Shown here: positions 45,601 through 51,967 of the stretch, one piece after another | Layout: each line of letters begins with the position of its first letter | Numbering within the stretch: the first letter of the stretch is position 1 | From: Chitinophaga sp. 180180018-3 | GTDB taxonomy: Bacteria; Bacteroidota; Bacteroidia; Chitinophagales; Chitinophagaceae | Assembly (NCBI RefSeq): GCF_037893185.1 | Contig: NZ_CP140772.1 | Coordinates: 2,232,001 to 2,296,000, forward strand | Reading direction: 5' to 3' | Length of the DNA: 64,000 nt | Notes under the pieces: model-generated | Databases searched by the model: none | The model's input: the letters and a program-made list of their open reading frames with translations, nothing else | What the model was told of the DNA's origin: nothing | Program-made: the position numbers and the translations under genes

Positions 45601-46133
45601 CTCCTGATAATTCAGGGTTAGGATATTCCTATGATAACGTGTTACTGGCCTTCAATGTTATCCCGGATGGAAAGGATGGAATGCTGGCATGCCCGCCAGG
45701 CACCATGCCCCGCTACACTGGCTATAAATGTACCGACTACGAATATGCCATGAATAAGGTAGCGCCACAGTATGGAGGCGGTACCGAAATATGGCGCCTG
45801 CTGGCCCCGGGATTAAACAGGAAACACTTCTTCCCACGTCAGCCTAAATCAGATAAGGAAGGCCCTGTAAAGAGCGGCAAACTGGTGATACGCCGGGAAG
45901 GAAATACCCTGATCACAGAATGCGCCATCCCCTGGGAAGAAATACCGGATGTCAAAGCAGCCATCGACAGCGGCAGTAAAATCAAACTCTCCTTCCGCGT
46001 GAACGATAACGGAGCTCCGGGAAGCTGTATGGAGCTGGCCAAAGAACGGAGTGTATCCAAGCTCAATGCCAGAGCCTTTCATCCCGACTGGAAAGTGCAT
46101 TGGGCGAATGAAGTGGAGTTCGGAAAGGAATAG
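42621..46133 (+). CDS. Putative clan GH-A glycoside hydrolase, 1170 residues
   Basis: The protein has a signal peptide (MKYLWMLVLLQISTLEMFAQ) and an N-terminal beta-sandwich (about 30-165). A (beta/alpha)8-like region follows (about 165-480), with LWNEPWEG supplying the probable acid/base Glu295 and IWDTESWVG the probable nucleophile Glu395. The 100-residue spacing fits clan GH-A. A further beta domain follows, and from about residue 700 a CBM9/DOMON-like region begins (INVDGKLDDWKTALP). A second related segment lies toward the end (FHPDWKVHWANEVEF). No named GH family is recognised, so it may be new or distant. It has no T9SS tail and is 4 bp after the propeller gene. Confidence 0.7.
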   Translation: MKYLWMLVLLQISTLEMFAQMKAPEEWVNYESVFGVKNRQRHYNYDVALIRASNATNVLWPGEQPSYTIQVVNQLNEPINTTGKIEVISYGTRGRAGDIWLPEMVDQGIVDSIPVKINIPAKGYVNVEQLLKVPERFGGYAVVMDLGPYGRRLVTSLVRTYAANPQRIQYPRQSLDDMGAEFLQRVGIQAIRMGVDYTPVSAADYPAKMKEIEKKLKEYQEKNITVLLMFGAGSAAMPLGRPRSFLDSGNVMKKTKQDYVWLPSEDKDFHEFVYRLCSKYGWPRGPVTAVSLWNEPWEGLSISGWQSDIPRYREIYSVMAQAVLDARKKGADVLVGGGDSNSNAWDKLFADGKMTLLPVFDFCSIHYQGIESPAIYPEWVNRKSPHGRVKIWDTESWVGNTDDRIGLTVATCRSAGYDRSMGIYAGYMYTGGRGSEHFTRKIRTPQGITEITRIPDTWSQAAALAAVQHLVGERDFRQLLFTNGLPWVMVFDGLNKHPDDGTVVVCGDIGEAFGPEHVLFRGVRGLNQSAKTEGVYQPLIGGKMTLPAAHFHLYDFYGNEVLPVAGHLEIPLNSQGYYLRTDGSQGSFDQLLAAMKTARVEGYEPVEIIAKDMTSRISRLPVMQLQLTNILNRPVAGTLKVTLGALQIKTPDTVKLAAHETRIIPVKVTGGNETPDNTYPLAVLFDAGADGKATHKESMHVNVISRLHINVDGKLDDWKTALPQTVSSSGAASVSLTEAAWYPFKNFDTKANGYANGYFAYDEHYFYFAAKVADSTPHPGTYRFEQRPDDEFFYPDTSYVMDMQEALINKESEAPATDSSALQLPAGEGRIMHYLESGDNTNSFGVDLQLPSPMQVALYLPNLRVSGIVIEVIDQTTGRRLMFRRLNDLWNGTWEVLQLSGKVRIVLHSNAWWYTPKLAAIMFDAPAKDTGGKEDLDTRGYWKGIYGKAGHYIVGLPGQLPRGVAMDLVYKEAKIPLVWPAGVRHFTYRKNPVTPDNSGLGYSYDNVLLAFNVIPDGKDGMLACPPGTMPRYTGYKCTDYEYAMNKVAPQYGGGTEIWRLLAPGLNRKHFFPRQPKSDKEGPVKSGKLVIRREGNTLITECAIPWEEIPDVKAAIDSGSKIKLSFRVNDNGAPGSCMELAKERSVSKLNARAFHPDWKVHWANEVEFGKE

Positions 46134-46157
46134 CTGTTGAATTAAGAATGGATAATG

Positions 46158-46243
46158 GGGAATTAAGAATTATGGGCGAAGACCTAAGCGGATATAATAA
46201 TCATAATATCTACCTGGGTCTTCGCCCATAATTCTTAATTCCC
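46158..46243. repeat. Perfect 27-bp inverted repeat with GGGCGAAGA core
   Basis: The left arm 46158-46184 and right arm 46217-46243 are exact reverse complements over 27 bp, separated by 32 AT-rich bases that can pair further. The arm (GGGAATTAAGAATTATGGGC and on to GAAGACC) is related in sequence to the arm of the element at 46873-46976. It lies 24 bp downstream of the 1170-residue gene. Confidence 0.9.
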
Positions 46244-46328
46244 TGGTTATCTATATCCGTATCAATATTATCGATGCTGATGGCCGGATCACAAACGGTT
46301 GCTATTTTACGTGCTCATAACACGAAAG

Positions 46329-46886
46329 ATGAGCAATAAAAAGAAAGTGCTGGCCATCTGTGGCAGCACGCGTCAATCTTCTTCTAATCATCAGCTGATA
46401 GCTGCGATCACTAATCTGGCTGCTGACCAGTTTGATGTTGAGCCACTGGAGAACCTTGCAACCATACCGCATTTCAATCCGGACCTGGATACGGATCTTA
46501 CCACGGTACCTGAACCAGTGCAGGAATTCCGTCGCAAACTGGCAGCAGCGGATGGGATATTGATTTGTACGCCGGAATATGCTATGGGCGTACCTGGTAC
46601 CCTGAAAAACGCCATCGACTGGACTGTTTCCTCCATGCATTTCTCCCAAAAGCCCGTAGCGCTGATCACTGCCGCTACCTCAGGGCTTAAAGCGCACCAG
46701 TCACTCCTCGATACCTTACATGTGATTGAATCATATATTACTACCGATACCCAGCTGGTTATTTCAGGCATAAGAGTTAAAGTAAATGCGCAGGACGGAA
46801 TAACGGATAAGGATACACGGGAACAGGTGAAGAAGTTGATAATAGCGTTAGCGGAAAATATGGAGAGGGTTCAGAATAGAGAATAG
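46329..46886 (+). CDS. NAD(P)H-dependent FMN reductase
   Basis: The ATG at 46329 gives 185 residues; ten codons further upstream are open but would add an unlikely hydrophobic lead. It has the flavodoxin-like FMN phosphate loop CGSTRQSSSNHQ and the second loop TPEYAMGVPGTLKNAIDW, both hallmarks of NADPH-dependent FMN (azo)reductases. It would reduce FMN or small quinone/azo compounds in the cytoplasm. The last codons (VQNRE then TAG) fall inside the left arm of the 44-bp inverted repeat at 46873-46976, which is unusual. It is a single gene. Confidence 0.9.
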   Translation: MSNKKKVLAICGSTRQSSSNHQLIAAITNLAADQFDVEPLENLATIPHFNPDLDTDLTTVPEPVQEFRRKLAAADGILICTPEYAMGVPGTLKNAIDWTVSSMHFSQKPVALITAATSGLKAHQSLLDTLHVIESYITTDTQLVISGIRVKVNAQDGITDKDTREQVKKLIIALAENMERVQNRE

Positions 46887-46976
46887 GGAATTAAGAATAA
46901 AGGGCGAAGATTAAAGCGTGTTTGGGTATCCACTTTAATCTTCGCCCTTTATTCTTAATTCCCTATTCTCTATTCT
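46873..46976. repeat. Perfect 44-bp inverted repeat overlapping convergent gene ends
   Basis: The left arm 46873-46916 and right arm 46933-46976 are exact reverse complements over 44 bp with a 16-nt loop. The left arm covers the last four sense codons and stop of the FMN reductase (TAG at 46884-46886); the right arm touches the first base of the sialate esterase stop (46976-46978). It can serve as a bidirectional terminator for these convergent genes. It shares GGGAATTAAGAAT and GGGCGAAGA with the element at 46158-46243 and GCGAAGATTAA with that at 2806-2894. Confidence 0.92.
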
Positions 46977-48925
46977 TAATTCACACTGTATTTCTTCTCA
47001 TCAGTTACGCCCTTCCACGTATCTGTACGGAAAGGTGCTGCGGGGAATCCGTCCTTATTGAAAAGGTTATCTTCGATGTTGTCATCGGCCCAGCCGTAGC
47101 GTACTGCTACGGGATTGTTGACGTTGTCGGAGTATACGATAACGTTATTGCCACTCAGCACCGCTTTGGCGTAGTGGAACTGCTGATCAGCGCCGGCTAC
47201 TTCGAAGCCGCGGATATAGCCATATTTATCTTTTACCATCAGGCCACTGCCCAGATGGTCAAAGCTCAGCGTTACCTTGTTACCGTTTACCTGCATGGAT
47301 TGGTAGGTAGGGCCGGAGTAGACATTATTCTGCCCATAGGTTTGATGAAGTGCTGCTGCGGCGAGTCTTTTTCCTACATCCTGTTTATTCCGGGGGTGTA
47401 TATCGTTTGATTCGCCTATATCCGTGATGACTGCCATACCGGTGTTAGGCGTGTTCAGGGTAAGGGTTTGCGCTTCCCGCAATTCTGCCCAGGTGCTGCC
47501 TTTGTGGCTGTCGCCATGATCAGCGCCATAGCTGGCGAGTTGTACAAAGTAGAAGGGGAAATCGCCCTGATTCCACAACCGGCGCCAGTCGCGGATCATC
47601 AGTGGAAACGACTGCCGGTACTGATATGCCCTGCCCGCATTGCTTTCGCCCTGGTACCAGATGGCGCCTTTGATGGCAAAGGGAAGAACAGGATGTATCA
47701 TGGCATTGTAGAGCAGGCATGGGTAGCTGTTGGGGCCAACGCCAAAATTGGGCTCCATGACAGACGCAATACGGAATTTCCAGTCGCCCGCGAGCGATTG
47801 CTTCTGGCTGGCCGTACTCAGGAATACATTGCTGGCATCGCCGTAAAAGCCGCCGTTACCACCGCCATCTGTCACTTTAACCGCAATAACATTATTGCCA
47901 GGTTTCAGTACACCGGCGGGAATAGCGTATTTGCGAAGCTCATTGTATTTGTGCGTACTGCCCACCTGTACGCCGTTGATATAAGTTACGTCTTCATCGT
48001 CTACTGTACCGAGGCTCAGCACCGCTGCTTTAGCAGCATCTGCTTCGCTGACATCGAAGTTTCTCCTGAACCATACCACACCATCGAGGTTAGGCAGTTG
48101 CTGCTCTTCCCAATAGCGGGGCACCTGCATGGTTTTCCAGTCGTGGTCGTCGGCGTTGGCGGCCGACCAGCCGGCAGCAGTGGCGGCATCCGGGAGGCTG
48201 TTTTGTACTTTATTAATAGCCACCTGCAGATTGGCTTTTTGCACTTTGTTGAGCGAATCTACATTCAATACAGGTGTGCTTTTCATCAGATCCCGGAAGG
48301 CGTCGCTATTAGCCATTCCTTCATGACTGATCCAGGTTTCTACCATGGTGCCGCCCCAGGAGGTATGCAGCAGCCCGATGGGCACATGCAGCTGTTCGTT
48401 CAGGGCGCGGGCAAAGAAGTAGCCTACCGCTGTAAAATCGCCGGTATGTTCCGGGCTGGCGGCCTCCCATTTGCTGGGTAGTACATCGTTTTTAGGAGTA
48501 GCGGAGATATCTTTCGGAAGATAGAAATGCCGGATAGCAGGATTCGCTGAATTGGCCTTCTCTGCGTCTGCATTGAGCACATCATTTACATGAAACTCCA
48601 TATTGGATTGCCCACTGCAAACCCATACATCCCCCATCAATATATCATGTACGGAAACATTATTAACGGTGAGCTCATAAGGCCCACCAGCGGTTTCCGG
48701 TGCCAGCAGTACTTTCCATTGGCCGTTCTTATCGGCTTTTACTGTTTTGGTCTGGCCATGGAAATGTACGGTTACTTTCTCGTTCTTATCGGCCCAACCC
48801 CATACCGGGATGGGTTTATCGCGTTGCAAGACCATATGGTCGCCAAAAATGTTAGGTAAACGAACCGCGGCATAACCGGAGGCCTGTGCCATAGCTACTG
48901 CCAGTAGTAAAACTGTTTTTTTCAT
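46976..48925 (-). CDS. Sialate O-acetylesterase (SGNH hydrolase)
   Basis: From the ATG at 48923-48925 the protein is 649 residues with a signal peptide (MKKTVLLLAVAMAQASGYA). It opens with AVRLPNIFGDHMVLQRDKPIPVWG, the usual start of this family. The nucleophile elbow is SGQSNME with Ser107. Between about 225 and 370 there is a beta-rich insert similar to a GH2 sugar-binding domain (GVVWFRRNFDVSEADAAK). A later IWYQGESNAGRAYQYR is the second SGNH block, and the terminal Asp/His site lies near DIHPRNKQDVGKRLA. The enzyme removes acetyl groups from sialic acids or acetylated plant polysaccharides in the periplasm. It is alone on the minus strand. Confidence 0.9.
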   Translation of the reverse strand: MKKTVLLLAVAMAQASGYAAVRLPNIFGDHMVLQRDKPIPVWGWADKNEKVTVHFHGQTKTVKADKNGQWKVLLAPETAGGPYELTVNNVSVHDILMGDVWVCSGQSNMEFHVNDVLNADAEKANSANPAIRHFYLPKDISATPKNDVLPSKWEAASPEHTGDFTAVGYFFARALNEQLHVPIGLLHTSWGGTMVETWISHEGMANSDAFRDLMKSTPVLNVDSLNKVQKANLQVAINKVQNSLPDAATAAGWSAANADDHDWKTMQVPRYWEEQQLPNLDGVVWFRRNFDVSEADAAKAAVLSLGTVDDEDVTYINGVQVGSTHKYNELRKYAIPAGVLKPGNNVIAVKVTDGGGNGGFYGDASNVFLSTASQKQSLAGDWKFRIASVMEPNFGVGPNSYPCLLYNAMIHPVLPFAIKGAIWYQGESNAGRAYQYRQSFPLMIRDWRRLWNQGDFPFYFVQLASYGADHGDSHKGSTWAELREAQTLTLNTPNTGMAVITDIGESNDIHPRNKQDVGKRLAAAALHQTYGQNNVYSGPTYQSMQVNGNKVTLSFDHLGSGLMVKDKYGYIRGFEVAGADQQFHYAKAVLSGNNVIVYSDNVNNPVAVRYGWADDNIEDNLFNKDGFPAAPFRTDTWKGVTDEKKYSVN

Positions 48926-49078
48926 AAGTGTCATTTTTCCGTGGAGATGTGGGGATAAATGTAATAAAGAGAGTTTTCATATTCATATTTTTTTGATAGA
49001 GGGGATAAAATAGGGGTTGTCTTAAAATTATATACAATTTAGGGTTAAAAGTGTAACAGCTCCGCCCCGTGTTGGTAG

Positions 49079-49086
49079 TAGCTTTG
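49079..49086 (+). promoter_or_regulatory. Bacteroidota -7 element TAGCTTTG
   Basis: TAGCTTTG matches TAnnTTTG and lies 17 bp before the ATG of the first copper gene, giving a short leader. The -33 TTG at the usual spacing is not clear. Confidence 0.5.
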
Positions 49087-49103
49087 CATAAAATCAATTA
49101 TTT

Positions 49104-51353
49104 ATGTCAGCAACAATATCCGCGAAGCCTTTAGTCCGCGTAAAACATCAGACGATCAAAGAAACATTCCCGGTGCTGGAAATGACCTGCGCAGCCTGTG
49201 CTGTGAGCGTAGAATCGATGCTGAAGTCGGTACCCGGCGTAGCGGATGCCGGCGTTAATTTCGCCAATCAAACCGCCTGGGTACAATATGACCCGGCGGC
49301 TGCTAACCCGGAAGCCCTGCAGAACAGTGTACGCAGCATAGGTTACGACCTGTTGATAAATAAGGAAAACCAGGAAGAGGAACAGGCGGCAGCTCAGCAA
49401 AAGCACTACCAGTATATAAAACAGCGTACCATCTGGGCCGTGATATTATCATTGCCAGTGGTGATCATCGGCATGTTCTTTATGAATATACCCTACGGTA
49501 ATTATATCATGATGGCCTTTGCCACCCCGGTGGTATTTGTACTGGGCCGTAATTTCTTCGTAAATGCCTGGAAGCAGGCCCGCCATGGTAAAGCAAATAT
49601 GGATACCCTGGTAGCGTTGAGTACCGGTATTGCCTGGGTATTCAGTGTGTTCAATACATTTTATCCGGAATTCTGGCATCAACGCGGGTTACATGCTCAC
49701 GTTTATTTTGAGGCAGCAGCCGTGGTGATTGCTTTCATCTCCCTGGGAAAACTACTGGAAGAAAAAGCTAAATCAAATACCTCATCTGCCATAAAAAAAT
49801 TAATTGGCTTACAACCCAAAACAGTATTGCTGGTGGATGAAGCCGGTAAGACTACCGAAATTCCTATTTCAAAAGTAAAAGTAAATGACCTGCTGCTGGT
49901 GAAACCCGGCGAAAAAATACCGGTTGATGGAAAAGTAGCGGATGGCAGTTCTTATGTAGATGAAAGCATGATCAGTGGTGAACCGGTGGCAGTAGCCAAA
50001 AAAGCAGGTGATTCGGTTTTCGCCGGTACCATCAATCAGAAAGGCAGTTTCCGGTTCCGCGCCGAAAAAGTAGGCGCCGATACGCTGCTGGCCCAGATTA
50101 TCAAGATGGTGCAGGAAGCCCAGGGAAGTAAAGCGCCGGTGCAGAAACTGGTCGATAAGATCGCCGGAATATTTGTGCCGGTAGTGATAGGTATCGCCAT
50201 ACTGACATTCATTACCTGGATGGTACTCGGCGGCGATAACGCTTTTACGCATGCCCTGCTTACCTCTGTAACAGTGCTGGTTATTGCCTGCCCCTGTGCG
50301 CTTGGCCTGGCAACTCCTACCGCTATCATGGTAGGCGTAGGAAAAGGAGCTGAGAATAATATCCTTATCCGCGATGCAGAAAGCCTGGAACTGGCACATA
50401 AAGTAAATGCCCTGATACTCGATAAAACCGGTACCATCACAGAAGGTAAACCAGTGGTAACAGAAGTGGTGTGGACAAACGGTGAAACAGCTGCGGAAGT
50501 ATTATACACGCTCGAACAACAATCCGAGCATCCGCTGGCAGCTGCGGTAGTTGGGTATCTACAGGAAAAAAATACAACAGCCGTAACATTAGAACAATTC
50601 GAAAGTATTACCGGTCAGGGAGTAACCGGCAGGTATAACGGTAACGCCTACTTCGTAGGTAACAGCAAGTTGATGAAGGCCCGGCAGGTGAAAGTGGATG
50701 CCGGTATGCAGGCAAAGGCAGATGTCCTGCAGGAAGCAGCCAATACTGTGATCTATTTTGCAGTAAACAACCGCCTGTTGGCCGTCATCGCTATCGCCGA
50801 CAAAATCAAATCTACATCTGCAGTGGCCATAGAAACATTACAACGCCAGGGTATAGAAGTATATATGCTCACCGGCGATAATGAACATACCGCCGCAGCA
50901 GTAGCCCGGGAGGTAGGTATCAAACATTATCATGCAGAAGTACTGCCTTCCTTTAAGGCAGCATTTGTAAAAGAATTACAGCAGGCTGGTAAAGTGGTGG
51001 CTATGGCGGGCGATGGTATCAACGACTCCCAGGCACTGGCCCAGGCCGATGTAAGCATCGCCATGGGTAAAGGTTCTGATATAGCTATGGATGTGGCTAA
51101 GATGACCCTTATCACTTCCGACTTGAACAGCATCCCCCGGGCGCTGAAATTATCAGGAAAAACTGTCAGCACCATTAAACAAAATCTCTTCTGGGCGTTT
51201 ATATATAACGTGATCGGTATACCGATCGCCGCAGGTGTACTGTTCCCGGTAAATGGGTTTCTGCTGGATCCCATGATCGCCGGCGCCGCCATGGCGCTTA
51301 GTTCTGTAAGTGTGGTAAGTAACAGCCTGCGTTTGAAAGCGGCCCGGTTATAG
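49104..51353 (+). CDS. copA: Cu+-exporting P1B-type ATPase (CPC type)
   Basis: The 749-residue protein has one N-terminal HMA metal-binding domain (EMTCAACAVSVESML), the transport motif CPC at C396-C398 (VIACPCALGLATP) and the phosphorylation Asp440 in DKTGT. The GDGINDS hinge and the two-helix MA/MB lead before the A-domain (SGEPVAVAKK) are in place. CPC with a CxxC HMA is the spelling of Cu+/Ag+ exporters. It pumps copper from cytoplasm to periplasm, where the multicopper oxidase encoded downstream would act. It starts the copper locus. The gene symbol is by family function only. Confidence 0.92.
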   Translation: MSATISAKPLVRVKHQTIKETFPVLEMTCAACAVSVESMLKSVPGVADAGVNFANQTAWVQYDPAAANPEALQNSVRSIGYDLLINKENQEEEQAAAQQKHYQYIKQRTIWAVILSLPVVIIGMFFMNIPYGNYIMMAFATPVVFVLGRNFFVNAWKQARHGKANMDTLVALSTGIAWVFSVFNTFYPEFWHQRGLHAHVYFEAAAVVIAFISLGKLLEEKAKSNTSSAIKKLIGLQPKTVLLVDEAGKTTEIPISKVKVNDLLLVKPGEKIPVDGKVADGSSYVDESMISGEPVAVAKKAGDSVFAGTINQKGSFRFRAEKVGADTLLAQIIKMVQEAQGSKAPVQKLVDKIAGIFVPVVIGIAILTFITWMVLGGDNAFTHALLTSVTVLVIACPCALGLATPTAIMVGVGKGAENNILIRDAESLELAHKVNALILDKTGTITEGKPVVTEVVWTNGETAAEVLYTLEQQSEHPLAAAVVGYLQEKNTTAVTLEQFESITGQGVTGRYNGNAYFVGNSKLMKARQVKVDAGMQAKADVLQEAANTVIYFAVNNRLLAVIAIADKIKSTSAVAIETLQRQGIEVYMLTGDNEHTAAAVAREVGIKHYHAEVLPSFKAAFVKELQQAGKVVAMAGDGINDSQALAQADVSIAMGKGSDIAMDVAKMTLITSDLNSIPRALKLSGKTVSTIKQNLFWAFIYNVIGIPIAAGVLFPVNGFLLDPMIAGAAMALSSVSVVSNSLRLKAARL

Positions 51354-51453
51354 ACCAATAATTATATAAAAGGTATTATGAATTCTGTAATAGACCGGAG
51401 CGTGAGGGGAACTACCTTTACATCATCAATAAAGAACATAAAAATATAAGCAT

Positions 51454-51954
51454 ATGAAAAAGATATTAATGGCCGCCATTGCATCAGTAACCACTTTTAT
51501 ACAACCAGGTATGGCACAGGACAAAACCGTTTCTGCCCAGCTGTCACCGCTGCTGACTGCCTACTACGGTGTTAAAGATGCATTAATCAGTGGTAATGCC
51601 GGCGCTGCTGCCACCAACGCCACTGCATTTGAGAAAGCTGCCGCCGGAGTTGATATGGCTGCCATGCCACCAGCTGTACACGATGCTTATATGCCACTGG
51701 CCGATAAGCTCAGCACCGATGCCAAAGCCATCGCAGCCAGCGGAGATATCGGCAAACAACGCGAATACTTTAAAACATTCTCCGATAATTTTTATCAGCT
51801 GGCAAAAAAGGTAACACTTTCCACCAAGCCTGTTTACCAGGAATACTGTCCGATGAAGAAAGCATATTGGCTGAGCAGCAGCAGTGCTATTAAAAATCCG
51901 TACTTTGGTAACCAGATGCTGACCTGCGGAAAAGTAAGCGATACTATTCAGTAG
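51454..51954 (+). CDS. DUF3347-domain periplasmic protein
   Basis: The 166-residue protein has a signal peptide (MKKILMAAIASVTTFIQPGMAQ) followed by a helical DUF3347 domain (LSPLLTAYYGVKDALISGNA). Near the end it carries EYCPMKKAYWLSS, the CPM site seen in this family, which may bind copper, and one more Cys in MLTCGKVSD. DUF3347 is often found with Cu/heavy-metal efflux proteins in Bacteroidota. It lies 100 bp after the CPC ATPase and 13 bp before the multicopper oxidase, so a role in copper handling is inferred. Confidence 0.85.
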   Translation: MKKILMAAIASVTTFIQPGMAQDKTVSAQLSPLLTAYYGVKDALISGNAGAAATNATAFEKAAAGVDMAAMPPAVHDAYMPLADKLSTDAKAIAASGDIGKQREYFKTFSDNFYQLAKKVTLSTKPVYQEYCPMKKAYWLSSSSAIKNPYFGNQMLTCGKVSDTIQ

Positions 51955-51967
51955 TTTAATCCAGTAT

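Noticed and set aside
47468..48481. 337-codon plus-strand frame opposite the sialate O-acetylesterase
   Set aside because: Antisense shadow of a strongly supported gene, with no domain or start signal of its own.
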